Shown here piece after piece: positions 1-12,419 of a stretch of DNA of 64,000 bases. Positions within the stretch are counted from its first letter, which is position 1, and each line of letters starts with the position of its first letter. The notes beneath the pieces were generated by a model. The model was not told where the DNA came from. It ran no database searches and saw only the letters and a list, made by a program, of their open reading frames with translations. The stretch is from Lycium barbarum. Lineage: Eukaryota > Streptophyta > Magnoliopsida > Solanales > Solanaceae. The stretch lies in NCBI RefSeq assembly GCF_019175385.1, contig NC_083346.1, positions 91,518,333 through 91,582,332 of the forward strand, read 5' to 3'. Made by a program: the position numbers and the translations under genes.

Positions 1-1527
1 GTTAGTAAACAAATAATGATAAGAGAATGCCTATTAAAACAAAGTTGGAATGATAAGAGCTAACTTTAAGGATTTTCAAGGCTAGTTCATGTATGCGAAA
101 ATTAGGAAATTCCCTCCGACGATTAGAAATTTGTCGGGAGTCATGCTAAGAATGCGAACGATCTTAAAGGTGCTCTAGAGTGGCTAAAGTGCGCTAACCG
201 CGGAATATTATTTTTTATTTTTTTTTATATTTTTTTTTTGAAGTGAAGGTGATGCAAAATAATTAGTGAACAATATGCAATTGTGCGGCAAAGCAAATAT
301 GAATTTTTCTTTTCTTCTGAAATAAAAATGATGTTAGTAAATATCAAGTAATAACTAAATTCAAATAAGAGCCTGCAAATAAGTTTAAGTAATGAGCTTG
401 GCATCAGGTGATAATCGCAAATAAATTCAAAAGCAAGCATATTGCAAATAAATTCAAGTAAACCACTTAGCAAGCAAATGCCTTACAAAGTTTATAATAC
501 AAACATTGATAAGACGTCCTAATATGCAGGGACCTATTTATGCCAGAGGTAGGCCTAACGCGAATTTGAAGGATAAAATATACGATTATATATCATCCCA
601 ATGTGCTATTAATTAAAGACCCATACAAAGTTTAAAAATCTTGGTACAAAGGAAATTATTACAACTTGACTTTCATAAGCTAATTAACAATGAGAAAAGT
701 CCTTCGTCATCCTTGAGCCTCTTGGTTGCTTGCATATATTCACCGATCTTTCGTCGATTTTGGATAATGTATGACATAGCCAAAACTCCTCCCGTTTTGA
801 TGCCTTCTTTAACACAGATCTCTCTTTGCTCAGCTAAAACTGTATCTAATTCTTGCATGATGTTCGCGTTGTACCGATTTATGGCTACCTGCGTTCACAA
901 ACGGTTAGTTCTACCTAAATAGCACATGGTCCACATAACGCACATGTTTATCCTTCAAATCAATGCACATAACGTGATAACTGTCGCTTGGGGTCATAGA
1001 CCCACTCGGACATTTGGAAGAGGTTAACTAATGGACTTAATACACCTTGGGTATTAAGCCTCCTAGGCTCGTGCATGTCCTTAAAAGGTTTTGGCTTAGC
1101 TCTATCTTAGGCTAACTAGGAGTTGTTTTCCTATGACACATGGCTCCCCCAAGCGGACAACTTGGGAGTGGAAAGTCCGTGGCCGTTGACTGCACCGCCG
1201 ATCGACTAAATCCACAAGATCGATCCAACTAAAGGGTAATTTAGTAGTGCACGGGCGCGAACCGCGAAGCCGTTTTAAGTGTGTGAATATGTGTGAGTTT
1301 TCCAGGAGTGGAAGAAATATGAACGGAATGCCAGTTAAAAAAACAGTAACATATTATTACATAGAAAATTTCACATAATAAAGCAAATACTTAAAAGAAC
1401 ATAAAGAGACAAACAAGTCAACATTAAAAGCAAGCATGAAGAAAACAACAAAATATCCAATAATTTAATTATTAACCTAAGTTTGTTATGGTTAGAACCT
1501 AGAATGTCCCCAGTGGAATCGCCAAGC
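1..1527 (-). mobile_element. Leader region of element A (Tat/Ogre-like)
   Basis: Read on the minus strand, this is the untranslated leader directly downstream of the 5' LTR of element A. Its order of landmarks matches the leader of element D at 49097-50173: a block about target-site-like spacing from the LTR with 'gacccac...ggac', then 'cctaatatgca' and 'taggcctaacg' further in. The gag gene would lie left of position 1 and is not in the window. A 61-codon minus-strand ORF (673-858) falls here; I cannot relate it to a known protein and do not call it a gene. Confidence 0.65.
1505..1526 (-). other. Primer-binding site of element A
   Basis: On the minus strand, TGGCGATTCCACTGGGGAC follows the LTR terminus (…GGTATAACA) after a 2-3-nt gap, the standard position of a tRNA primer-binding site. 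Element D has the related TGGCGACTCTGCTGAGGAC at the same place. The priming tRNA cannot be named with confidence from memory. Confidence 0.65.
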
Positions 1528-4500
1528 TGTTATACCCCATTTTAACCGGGTTCAAATAGAGTACAACATATTGAAGATTCCTATATTGCTTTATTTTAAG
1601 GAGTCGCCACCTAATTAATTTAACGGTGAATTAGGACACCTAGATATTAACTAAGGTAAATCTAGCTAAACCTCCGTTAATAGTCTGCTTAATCAGTATG
1701 ATTCTAGGTAAGGGTTCTATATTATCCTAAAGGGAAGGGGTTAGGCATCCTTTAGAATCCGTTAACTACGGTTGTCCGGCCAAACTTAGGTTAATTAATT
1801 AAGATGAAAATTCATATAAAAAAAAAGGGACTTTGAATGTCATTTTAAATAAAACTCATAAATATAACTAAGGCTTTAAATCAAATGCAATTTAACAATA
1901 AAACTTATAAAAAGATGGTTTGCATAAAAGAGGATTTTAGATGCTATTTAAACAAGGCTTAAAATGTTGCTAAGACTTTATATGAAATATAATAAATGCA
2001 TTTTAAGATAAAACTTGTAGGAAATATAACAATTTTTGCCTGTAAATAATAGCTTTCAAGAAAGAGATTTAGCAATTTTGAACTTTATGTGAATGTAGCA
2101 ATGTAGAAAATCTAAGCTTATAAATAGAATTCAAAGGGAAGTGAATTTGCTTATTAATTATGCTTAGTTAAAAATATGCATGATTGATTCAAACTTGAAG
2201 AGTTATCTATAAAATATAGTTGAATTTATACTTGCATATTAGTGACGTTTTTGAAACATCTATAATGAAAACATGATTCCCTTTACTTAAAATATATAGT
2301 CATGCCATTTTGCAAATCAATTATCCCAAATAAAATGAAGCATGAAAAGAATAGTATTAACTTATGAAATTAATTGTTAGTATTCCTTAAACTAACTACC
2401 CATCACTAAAACTAACCTCCTAATTTATTAGGATTTATCTAAACTAAGAAAACAAAACAAACAAAGAGTTAGTTGCATAATACAAATTAAATGCATAAAT
2501 AAATAAAGGGGGAAATAATTCAGATGGATTCAGCCCATTTTTTTGTAAGAAAGGGGCTGCTGCAGTCGGACATAGGCTCAGCCCATTTTGAGGGATGACT
2601 GATCTGCTACTGTTGGGCCGGCCCAGCAGTGTTCTTTTTTTTTTGATTTATGATTCTGGGCTGCTGTTGGGCTGGACACGGAGAAGAATAATTCACGTTG
2701 GGCCTTAGCCCAAACCGAGCGCGGAAGGAGACGAGTCTCTTGGACTCGTATGCGGTGGTCATGCATAAAAACGAAAGAAAAAGATTAGTACATAATAAAT
2801 AAATAAATAAATAAATAAGACTAGACATATACAATGTAAATTTAAAGGAAAGAACAGATTAGTGACTCATATATATACTATGTATATCTGAGTATATCCC
2901 GATCAATCAACCATACGACAGTCACTGAATATCGCAGAAATCAATTACAAAAACGTGCTAAGGTAGAGATTCTACACAACAGCAGCGGCAAGCAAAGGTT
3001 TACAGATTGTAAATAAACTTATGAATCATATAATCTCACGTAGGAGCATACCGGACAGAGCATAGCTACGGGCTTGAGGTTTAACATAAAGCATTTTTTG
3101 ACCTTATTTAACTGAAACTAAACAAAAGCAGAATAGGGGATTGTCATAGAAAGATAGGGGAAAGGGACCTCAGTCAAACAAATCAAACACTCAGTTTAGG
3201 ACCTCTCACTTAAATAAATCAAACATGTCACAGGATGGCAGGAAGCATACAAATTCGATTATTCTGACGTGATAACAGAGCAATATCAGGTCTTAGCTGG
3301 ATTCAAAATGGTATCAAAAATGCATAGATGAATTCAGAAACTTGTACATGCTATAAATCAAAGAAAGGTGAAGGACAAGGAATCAGCTATGTTTTTCGAA
3401 AGGCAGAGGTTCTAAATGACCCTAGTAGCTAGATAATTCCCTTTCAGTGAGTTTAAGATTCAAATCCATCTCTGTTAACTTTACTCATCCTTTTTAAAAT
3501 TTCAGCAAAGAAGAATACAAAAAAAACAGCCAACCATAACAATGATTTATCGCGGCAGCAACAAAGGTTTACAAATTGTGAACGAACTCAAGAATCATGT
3601 AGCCTCGCATATGAGTATACAACAGTGGGCAGGTGATACAATGGCATGTCAACCCTTTAATTTCCAAGATAGTATTAAATCCATTTAAGTCATCTTAAGA
3701 CTCTTAAGCATATTATCCTTTTAATCATATCAGGATGTCTAAACTTCACATTATATCAAAGGTCAGTAAACCTATTGTGACAGCCAAGTTGCACATCTAC
3801 AATTTTAAACATCAAACTGTCTCTCTCTCTATTTAAACCATATTAACCTTTTATGTCACATTGCACACTTGTTCAGTCATGGCAGAATTATTAGGCAAGT
3901 TCGCAAAATCATACAGGCCCATTTTACCACTTCAAAGCCTTTTCATACTAGTATAGTAATACTTAATAAATAAACTTGCTGATGACAGCCACAAGAGCTA
4001 GACAAGCATACCACATTCTTCCAAATAGACAAGAAAGCTAAAGCACCATAGCAACTAAACCAAATAAAACTGAAGAAACACACATAGTAGGCCAAACCAA
4101 GTAAGGGGTTAATTAACTGGATTCCAACATGATGATCCAAACAGGGATGGATGATCAATTTTCATGGGCTCAAAATGATAGATTAGGCAAAGCAGCCAAG
4201 CTAGTTAGGCACAGATGACAAACATAGTAGGGAGCATGGAGATTAAACACCATGTCTAATCATGATGAGTTAAACACAGAAGAAATGGAACTGAACACTA
4301 TAACTAAGCTAGATGAACTATGCTCAACATGGTGACAAGGAAACGTGAATGCTACAGATTAATTCAAAGCAAAGAAACCGGAGAACTGGGCATCGTAACT
4401 AAACATGGTAGGCTAGACCAAGCAAAACGATGAGCTAAAAATATAACTGGATATGATGAATTGGATTAAAATAAAAAAGGGTTATATCATATGCTTGGGG

Positions 4501-5585
4501 AAGTAGTAGGCAGAAAATAGACTAATATACACATAACAGCCTGATTCAGGACCAATAACGCTCAGATTTTACAGCAGTTAACTAACCTATTCTAACCACA
4601 ACAACACATAGACTAGGCAATGCAACACTTAAGACGAATTCAATTAAAACAAGTCAAACTGAGGCCAACAAACTAAAGAAGCATAAAAGGGCAAATATGC
4701 TTATGCGAAAGAAGCATCAAACTGAAACAGCATTCACATTTTTATTGAAACATTAAACATCTGGGTAAACATAATTATGTCAATAGAATCTCTGCTAAAC
4801 TAGTATAGGGAATAATAATAAACCCAAACTAAACTGTGTCCAATCATTATTGAGCGTGCAAACTATACTCAAACTACTATAAGCTGAATACATATGGCTA
4901 ATCGAAAAAAAAAACATAGAATGAATCATACAGAACAAACTGAAGGTAAGCACATGCACATTATTAGCAAGCTACAAACTGATATACGGAACCAACCAAA
5001 TGAAGACTAAATAAGAAATGTGGACCTAATAAACACATGATTAATCCAAATTGGTACCTAACATAGGACTGGATGATTACAGAATTAGGCACAGGATTAA
5101 ATTAAGCTAAAGCATGCATAATACAACTAAAGTGAACACAAATAGGAACATAAATCATAACTGATCCAACGAATCACATAAGTAGTTTAAGCATTCGAAC
5201 ATTTACTAAAGAATAACTAACAGAGGGTGTATTACCTTCTTCGGGTGCAGCGAAGTGGGACTCGAGCTTCCGATATACCTCGAAACACTTCGAATCTCCG
5301 AGTTTGCGTAGACTCGGATGCGAAACAGTAACCAGAGCAAAAAATGGGAATAAAAAGGGATGATTCGATGTTTCGAATATTTTTTAAAGAAAGTGGGCTA
5401 ATATTTTCAGGGGAATGTTGTGCGGCTAAAAGCTTATTTTTAAAAAGGGGATTTCTGCGATTAAACAACTCGTTCTTGGGAGATTTCATGAATCGAAGAA
5501 ATCTTCCAGGTTCTTGGGGATTTTCCTTTGCAAGGAAATTTTGGGGGTTCTCCCAAAACCCTCCCCGAAACGATTCACCGCGCGA

Positions 5586-5597
5586 TCATTTATAGGG
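5586..5597 (-). promoter_or_regulatory. Candidate TATA box in LTR A
   Basis: The minus strand reads CCCTATAAATGATC. It lies about 4.06 kb from the primer-binding-site end of the LTR, in a position equivalent to the TATAAATA in the D LTRs (about 42725 and 52245). The call is by motif and position only. Confidence 0.4.
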
Positions 5598-6354
5598 TTT
5601 TTTTTTTTTTTTTGGGTTGAAGAAAAAAGAAGGGAGCAGAGGGGAATGGGTGGTGTCAGAGCAGGGTATGGAGGCGTCAGAGGTGAGGCGATGAGCGGTG
5701 AGCGTGGGGAACAGGAGAAGGTGGGGTGTCAGACGCGTGGGGAGACAAAGGTATGGTGGAGCAGAGTGGAAGTGGGGGGGTATGCGGCGGAGGAGGAAAT
5801 GAGGGGATTAGGGTAAAGGGAGGAAGAGGAGAAGAGAAGGGGAGGGGGAGCGGCACTGGTGGAAAACATCTGAAGGGGAAACAGTGTTTCCCCTTATTTT
5901 TGAATGGAAAATGGGCCGGACCCGGTCCATTTGTGGACCGGGTCGATTTTTAGACTGGGTATTTAAAGAACGGGCTAGTGAATTAAGACAATGACTGATC
6001 TAAAATTTTGGGACAAAAATATGGTCTAGTCCAAAAATATTAGGAATTAATCGGGCTTTGATTTGGGGTCCGGTAAGTCGAAATACGGACTGAGTGCAAG
6101 AAATAGCTTGGCCTCTAAATTTAAATAAAAGACCAATTTAAATTACTTAATATAAAATGTGCAATTACTAATACTCGGATAATAAATTATATGCCGTCAT
6201 AATAGCAGTGCAATAATATTTGAAATTCAACAGTAAGTAAATGTTGTTATCTAATTATGCGAAGATAAATATGATGCGTGTGCGTAAGATGGTAAAAAAT
6301 GCTGAAATGATAATTATGATAATACTGGTAATAATAATGATAATACTAATAACA

Positions 6355-6355
6355 A

Positions 6356-6394
<39 letters not shown>
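6355..6394. repeat. (AAT)n microsatellite
   Basis: Roughly thirteen consecutive AAT units lie within LTR A, in a wider stretch rich in 'aataat' and 'ggtagtag' that suggests replication slippage. Confidence 0.9.
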
Positions 6395-6395
<1 letters not shown>

Positions 6396-6564
6396 GTAGT
6401 AGTGACGGTAGTAAAAGATAATGACAGGATAATGAAATGCTGGTATTAATAAAAGCTAATTATAGTAAAAAATGCAAATAATTATTTTTTTTTAAGTTGC
6501 CAAAATATTAGAAGCGAAAAATAGGTATTTTGGAGGAAAGGTGGGACAAAATTGGGTGTCAACA

Positions 6565-7959
6565 GCCGGCAGAGCTTCCGGCATCACTCCTGAATGAGAG
6601 ACCTCGACTGTTCGACGGGCGCTCGACCCGTTTATCACCCCGACCGGAGAAATGGTTCGGGCCAACCCTGGATTTCTCCGACCTGAAGCTTGGATTCTCC
6701 GAATGGGAATATGACTGATACCTTTCCCTCGATGACCTCGCCTCCGGTTCGTAATTTTTCCTTGGTCTCTCAAAATTTTTGTTCATATTTACTGGCCCCG
6801 GGGGAAGCTCGAGTTGGTCATCCTCCACCAGAATCTTCAACTCGTATCGGTTATGGACATCTGCCCATGTCACTGCCTCGTATTCCAGTAAGCTTTCCTT
6901 TAATTTGAACGAAGTCGTCGAGCTCCGAACATTGAGCCCCTTTGTGAAAGCTTGTGCAGCCCATTCCTCCAGAACCGGGGGGAGCTCCATTCGTTCCCTT
7001 TGGAACCGGTTGACAAATTCACGCAGTAACTCATCATCTCTTTGGAATATACGGAAAATATCCGCCTTCCAAGCCTGCACCTTTTTGGCTCCGGCGTGCG
7101 CTTTTACGAAAGCATCAGCGTGCATTTCGAAAGAAGTGATTGAATGCTCGAGCAGATGGTCGTACCAAGTCAATGCTCCTTTTGACAGAGTTTTCCCGAA
7201 CTTTTTCAGCAACACGGATTCAATTTCATCTTACTCCATATCATTGCCTTTTATAGCGCAGGCGTATGAGGTCACGTGTTCGTGAGGGTCCGTTGTGCCG
7301 TCATATTTTTGGATATCTGGCATTTTTAACCTCTTCGGGATAAATTTCGGAGCCGCACTCGGAGGAAAGGGCCTTTGGATGTACCTCTTTGAATTCAGCC
7401 CTTTCAAAATAGGCGGAGCCCCCGGGATTTGATCCACCCGAGAGTTGTATGTTTCCACCCTTTTTTCGGTCGAGTGTACCCGCATCGCCAACGTTTCGAG
7501 TATTCTCAGAACCTCGGTGGATGAACCAGCTCCGGACCCATTTCTTTTAACCATCCGTGCCTCATCTCTTCCGTGTTCAGCAACACCCTTCGCCTTCTCC
7601 GGGGTCGTTTTATCTCTTCCGTTTTGCAACTGGGCTATTGCGATTCCCTGTTCGGAAATCGCCGCTCTCTGTTCCTGCAACATTTCAAAAATTAAACGTA
7701 AGTCAATATTACCATTCGGGGTATCCGGCTCTTTCCGACCCTGTGTCCGGGACAAAGTAATTGAATTGTGAGTATTTAAAGGGTCAGTGGCCGGCTGGGC
7801 GGCATTCTCCTGGTCCACGGTGTTTTGTTGGTTGAGGCCCTCCCTCGAATTAACGGGGTTAGGGTCAGCGGGGTTTGGTAATCCTCGTGGCCCGCTGCTT
7901 TCATTTTCGGCCACGATCTCGTTGTTGTTGACGTGACCAGATTGCCCACTGTTAGCCAT
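6565..7959 (-). pseudogene. gag of element C, truncated and with a nonsense codon
   Basis: Read on the minus strand from the ATG at 7959, this encodes a Tat-lineage Gag. Landmarks are an N-terminal Asn/Pro-rich leader (MANSGQSGHVNNNE), the core PDIQKYDGTTDPHEHV (about residues 215-230), and GALTWYDHL with FVNRFQRERMELPP further on. It is close to the gag of element B (10530-12186). A GAA-to-TAA change at about 7226-7228 stops it after 242 codons; the reading frame then continues. The 3' part is cut off at 6564 by the insertion of element A, and the rest of C (pol and the other LTR) should lie beyond A, left of the window. The protein would form the particle core; this copy cannot. Confidence 0.85.
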
Positions 7960-8047
7960 TTGGTCATTTTTTCAGAGACGAACAGAAGATGTTTTTTATT
8001 TTGATGGATAAGATATAGATCAAGATCGAAGACCACTATTATCCTAG

Positions 8048-8066
8048 CCCCACGGTGGGCGCCAAA
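8048..8066 (-). other. Primer-binding site of element C
   Basis: On the minus strand TTTGGCGCCCACCGTGGGGC immediately follows the LTR end. The same sequence follows the 5' LTR of element B at 10324. The first bases (TGGCGCC) would fit a tRNA ending GGCGCCA; which tRNA is not resolved. Confidence 0.7.
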
Positions 8067-8067
8067 C

Positions 8068-8703
8068 TGTGTGACCAAATTTGGATAATCAATTAAATTT
8101 GTGAGTAGGTATAGGATGTGTGGTTAAGCCCCAATCTATTTGGTGGAAAAAGGTATGTATAGATATGATATGAAGAGAGAAATAATGATCTGAAATTCGC
8201 TATAGATCAATGTATCTATTAATATATGAGTATCACTTAATTGAACAAATCTAAGAGATGAACACAATGAATCCGGACCAAAATATGATATTGAGAGAGA
8301 GATTTGTATATATTTTCTAGTACAAGATGTTCTTGATATGAGGAAGTCAACCCCCTAAAAGTGGGGCAATGACCCCTATTTATAGTATTGCCCCATGGGC
8401 TTCATAAACATGAGGCCCCTAAAAAATAAAGAAAAAACTCTGAAATGGATTAGGTTGGCCGTACGGTTTGACACCCGTACGATTGGCAGTTGAACATGGC
8501 AGAACGGTACCGACACGTGGCAATCGTGCAACAGATCTCCCGGACCAACGGCCACGATCAAACGGACTGACGGCTACGATCAAACGGACCAATGACCACG
8601 ATCAACTCGGCTATGGAGAAATCGGACCAAATAATGTTCTTCCCTCTCTTCCTTCGGTCTCTGTCTTACCGGTTTAACATTCATCCGGTTTTTATCGTAT
8701 ACA
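8068..8703 (-). repeat. 5' LTR of element C (636 bp)
   Basis: This is the reverse complement of the LTRs of element B, ending CGTATACA at 8703 and beginning TGTGTGACC at 8068 (B has TGTTTACCCC there, so the terminus is mutated). A TATA box (CTATAAATAG on the minus strand, 8376-8385) is conserved with B. Right of 8703 the sequence is the 3' part of a host gene copy, so this is the true outer edge of C. The expected target duplication on this side is tctac (8704-8708). Confidence 0.85.
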
Positions 8704-8783
8704 TCTACCATGATGGGTGAAAATATTGTTTCCCTTGTCAAGAACAGCAAAAAGAAAATCAATCCTGGTAATAACCATGATTG
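8704..8783 (+). pseudogene. 3' half of a duplicate of the small gene at 32539
   Basis: The 26 C-terminal codons (STMMGENIVSLVKN…NPGNNHD, then TGA) match residues 39-64 of the intact small protein at 32539-32733 with only a few changes. The downstream sequence also matches for several hundred bases. The 5' half is absent because element C is inserted inside the coding sequence at 8703/8704; it may exist on the far side of C and A, outside the window. Confidence 0.85.
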
Positions 8784-9642
8784 ATACGGATGAGATGTGA
8801 TATCCAATACATTGTGTTTTATTATATGTAGTTGGATTATCAATTATCTGTCCACATTTGTGTTTTAGTTAAATCATTCATTTGTATTGTTGTTTCTTTA
8901 CTGTTTTTGGTATGCTTCCCATAGAATGCAGTGTATTCTACTTCATTTTGTTACAATTAATTGAATAAATTAACTAGTAATTGAATAAATTTACTTTTGT
9001 TTTCCTGTCAAGTATCTTTCCCCTGTACCTTAACTTCCGCAAACTATTATCAGGTATCATAGGCTCTCAAACAAGTACTGTTAAAATTGTTGTGCTAAGG
9101 GATGATTTCTATTACATTGTTTAGCTGCGTTGGCCTTCTTTATAATCACATGTAAGAAGGGTAACATAAGAAATGTTTCAACAACTGAATAAAATATACT
9201 CCCTCTTCTCAATTTATGTGACACACTTTCCTTTACAGTCGGTCCAAAAAATAATGACATCCTTCTGTATTTAGTAACGATTAACTGTAAAAAACTATTT
9301 TACCCTTAATGAGATGATTTATAGCTACACACATATCTATTATTTATTTTAGACCACAAATTTTAAAAGTCTTCTTTTATTTCTTAAACTCCGTGCCCAA
9401 TCAATCGTCTTCACATAAATTGGGACGGAGAGAATTACTTGCTTTCAGTCACATATCAATGGCAGTGTCCACATCACCAACAACATGACAGAATTTTCAA
9501 AGCAAACGAAAGTTAATCATCACCAAAAACATGACAGAATAAAATGATTGTACGCTAGAGGGAAAAGATATGGGATAATTACATTTTGAACCGCTCAAAA
9601 AAATAACAGCTTGCAAATGTATATGTATTGTAAGTATAAATA
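8784..9642. other. 3' flank of gene copy A, with a Stowaway-like MITE
   Basis: This is the duplicate of 32734-33420. It holds a degenerate Stowaway-type MITE at about 9199-9435: the left end is TACTCCCTC with 'aatttatgtgacac', the right end is the inverted 'cacataaattgggacgga', and TA flanks the left end. From about 9573 it enters a dispersed MITE-like repeat ('gggataattacatttt') that element B interrupts at 9642. No gene is seen. Confidence 0.6.
9638..9642. other. Target-site duplication of element B, left copy
   Basis: The 5 bp aaata directly precede the LTR terminus TGTATACGG and are repeated as aaata at 21391-21395 directly after the other LTR. A perfect 5-bp duplication is the Ty3-gypsy norm. 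Confidence 0.9.
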
Positions 9643-10322
9643 TGTATACGGTAAAAATCGAATATGTGTTAGACCGGTGACCGAGGGAAGAAACAGATCA
9701 ACACGGTATGGAGATTTACTTTCTGGATCGGAGGAGTGCTTGAACCGAGGAAAGGGAAGAACATTGTTTGGTCCGATTTTCTCATAGCCGAGTTGATCAT
9801 GGCCGTTCCTCCGTTTGATCGTGGTCGTTAGTTCGGGAGATCCGTTACGCGATTGCCACGCGTCGATAACGTCCTGCCATGCTCAACTGCCAATCGTACG
9901 GGTGTCAGACCGTACGGCCAACCTAACCCAACCTAATCCATTTCAGAGTTTTTTCTTTATTTTTTAGTTTCTCATGTTATATGGAGCCCATGGGGCAATA
10001 CTATAAATAGGGCTCATTGCCCTACTTTTGAGGGGTTGGCTTCCTCATATCAAGAACATTTTGTACTAGAAAATATATACAAATCTCTCTCAATATCGTA
10101 TTTTGATCCGAATTTGTTGTATTCATCTCTTAAATTTGTCCAATCAAGTAATACTCATATATTAGTAGACACATAACTCTATAGCGAATCTCTGATCATT
10201 ATTGCTCTCTTCATACCATATCCATATATATCGTTTTTTTTTTCATCAAGTAGATTGAGGCTTAACCACATATCCTATATCTACTCACAAATTTAATTGA
10301 TTATCCAAATTTGGGGTAAACA
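9643..10322 (+). repeat. 5' LTR of element B (680 bp)
   Basis: It starts TGTATACGG and ends GGGGTAAACA next to the primer-binding site. It is highly similar to 20690-21390. The length difference is mostly a 21-bp tandem duplication present only in the 3' LTR. Confidence 0.93.
10001..10010 (+). promoter_or_regulatory. TATA box of LTR B
   Basis: CTATAAATAG lies about 320 bp before the LTR end and is conserved in the 3' LTR (21071-21080) and in element C. It is the likely core promoter of the genomic transcript; the start site would be about 30 bp downstream. Confidence 0.65.
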
Positions 10323-10323
10323 G

Positions 10324-10343
10324 TTTGGCGCCCACCGTGGGGC
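10324..10343 (+). other. Primer-binding site of element B
   Basis: TTTGGCGCCCACCGTGGGGC begins one base after the LTR terminus ACA. The TGG start pairs with a tRNA 3' CCA. The identical site is seen in element C. Confidence 0.8.
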
Positions 10344-10529
10344 CAGGATAATAGTGGTCTTTGATCTTGATCTCTACCTTACCCATCAAAACCAAAAACA
10401 TCTTCTGTTCGTCTCTGAAAAAAATGGAGGAACAGCCAACAGTGGCCAATCTGGTCACGTCAACAAAAGATGTTTTTGGCTATCTGGCTATCACGTCTCT
10501 GACCAAATGGCTATCACGTCTCTGACCAA

Positions 10530-12186
10530 ATGGCTAACAGTGGGCAATCTGGTCACATCAACAACAACGAGATCATGGCCGAAAATGAAGGCAGCGGGCC
10601 ACGAGGATTACCAAACCCCGCTAACCCTAACCCCGTTAATTCGAGGGAGGGCCTCAACCGACAAAACACCGTGGACCAGGAGAATGTCGGCCACTGACCC
10701 TTTAAATACTCACAACTCAATTACTTTGTCCCGGACACAGGACCGGAAAGAACTGGATACCCCGAATGATATTATTGACTTACGTTTAATTTTTGAAATG
10801 TTGCAGGAGAAGAGAGCGGCGATTGTCGAACAGGGAATCGCAATAGCCGAGTTGCAAAGCGGAAGAGATAAAATGACCTCGGTGAAGGTGAAGGGTGTTG
10901 CTGAACCCAGAAGAGATGAGGCACAGATGGTTGAAAGCAATGGGTCCGGAGCTGGTTCATCTACCGTGGTTCTGAGAATGCTCGAAACGTTGGCGAAGCG
11001 GGTAGACTCGACCGAAAAAAAGGTGGAAACATACAACTCTCGGGTAGATCAAATCCCGGGGGCTCCGCCTATTTTGAAAGGGCCGGATTCAAAGAGGTAC
11101 ATCCAAAGGCCTTTTCCTCCAAGTGCGGCTCCGAAGCTGATCCCGAAGAGGTTCAAAATGCCGGATATCCAAAAATATGACGGCACAACGGACCCTCACG
11201 AACACGTGACCTCATATGCCTGCTCTATAAAAGGCAATGATATAGAAGAGGATGAAATCGAATCCGTGTTGCTGAAAATTTTCGGGGAAACTCTGTCAAA
11301 AGGAGCATTGACTTGGTACGACCATCTGCCCGAGCATTCAATTACTTCCTTTGAAATGCTCGCCGATGCGTTCATAAAAGCACACGTCGGAGCCAAAAAG
11401 GTGCAGGCTCGGAAGGCGGATATTTTCCGTATAGCCCAAAGAGACGATGAGTTACTGCGTGAATTTGTCAACCGGTTCCAAAGGGAACGAATGGAGCTCC
11501 CCCCAGTTTCGGAGGAATGGGTTGCATAAGCTTTCACAAAGGGGCTCAATGTTCGGAGCTCGACGGCTTTGTTCACATTAAAGGAAAGCTTGCCGGAATA
11601 CGAGGCTGTGACATGGGAAAATGTCCATAACCGATACGAGTCTAAGATTCGGGTGGAGGATGACCAACTCGAGCTTCCCCTGGGGCCAGTAAACATGAAC
11701 AAAAGTTTTGAGAGACCAAGGAAAAATTTCAAACCGGAGGCGAGGTCATCCAGGAAAAGGTATCGACCATATTCTCGTTCAGAGAAACCAAGCTTCAGGT
11801 CGGAGAAATCCATGGTTGGCCCGAGCCATTTCTCCGATCGGGGTGATAAACGGGTCGAGCGCCCGTCGAACAGTCGAGGTCTCTCATTCAGGAGTGATAC
11901 CGGAAGCTCTACCGGCAACAAAGATTCGCTGAGGATATCAGAGTACAACTTCAACGTCAATACCTCGGACCTCGTATCAGCCATTGGCCGTATTCCGAAT
12001 GTAAGATGGTCGAGACCTCTAAGGTCGGATCCGGGCCAACGGGACCCGAACATGATGTGTGAATATCATGGAACCCATGGGCACAGAACTGAGGATTGTC
12101 GCCAGTTAAGAGAGGAGGTAGCCCGTTTACTGAGGAATGGCCATCTCCGAGAATTGGTGAGTGAAAGAGCTAAAGGTCACTACTAG
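10530..12186 (+). pseudogene. gag of element B, broken
   Basis: This encodes the nucleocapsid/particle protein. I chose the ATG at 10530 because it aligns with the start of gag in element C (MANSGQSGH…). A 7-bp deletion relative to C near 10687 shifts the frame and creates an early stop, after which the coding frame resumes as the frame shared with protease and RT. A CAA-to-TAA change at 11527-11529 is a second block. Conserved pieces are PDIQKYDGTTDPHEHV, GALTWYDHLPEHS and FVNRFQRERMELPP. The C-terminal part carries CEYHGTHGHRTEDCRQLREE (near 12058), the degenerate zinc-knuckle-like C-x3-H-x3-H-x4-C seen in Tat Gag. A three-fold partial repeat of 'tctgaccaaatggctatcacg' lies just before the start. 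Confidence 0.88.
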
Positions 12187-12419
12187 GAAAGGGAGACCCC
12201 TAAAAGGGCCGACCAAGTAGAACCTCAGCATATAATCAACATGATAATTGGGGGCACCGATACCCCACGAGGGCCGGTGATGAAATGAACCAAGGTCTCT
12301 GCTGTGCATGAAAAACGCGGCCGGGATTACGTACCCGAGGGTTCCATCTCTTTCAGCAACGAGGGCGCAGAAGGCATCATTCAACCACACAATGATGCAT
12401 TGGTAATCTCCATTCTTAT

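Larger units (their letters stand above)
1528..6564 (-). repeat. 5' LTR of element A (about 5.0 kb)
   Basis: The segment starts TGTTATACC and ends GGGTGTCAACA, the same termini as the LTRs of element D (40657 and 50174). Its left edge abuts a primer-binding site and its right edge abuts the gag sequence of element C, so the ends are sharp. A 5037-bp LTR is typical in size for Ogre-type elements. Near both ends the sequence resembles the D LTRs (for example 'aaggagtcgccacctaatta' near 1599 and a 'gggtgcag' block near 5242), so A and D are related but distinct families. It contains an ATA trinucleotide tract and no supported gene. The target duplication would be gccgg (6565-6569); its partner lies outside the window. 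Confidence 0.8.

Noticed and set aside
673..858. 61-codon minus-strand ORF in the leader of element A
   Set aside because: Ogre elements can have a leader ORF, but this one is short, has no motif I know and no convincing counterpart in element D.
5232..5953. Overlapping ORFs on both strands, Gly/Arg-rich
   Set aside because: They fall in a G-rich part of LTR A near its promoter and give no recognisable protein.
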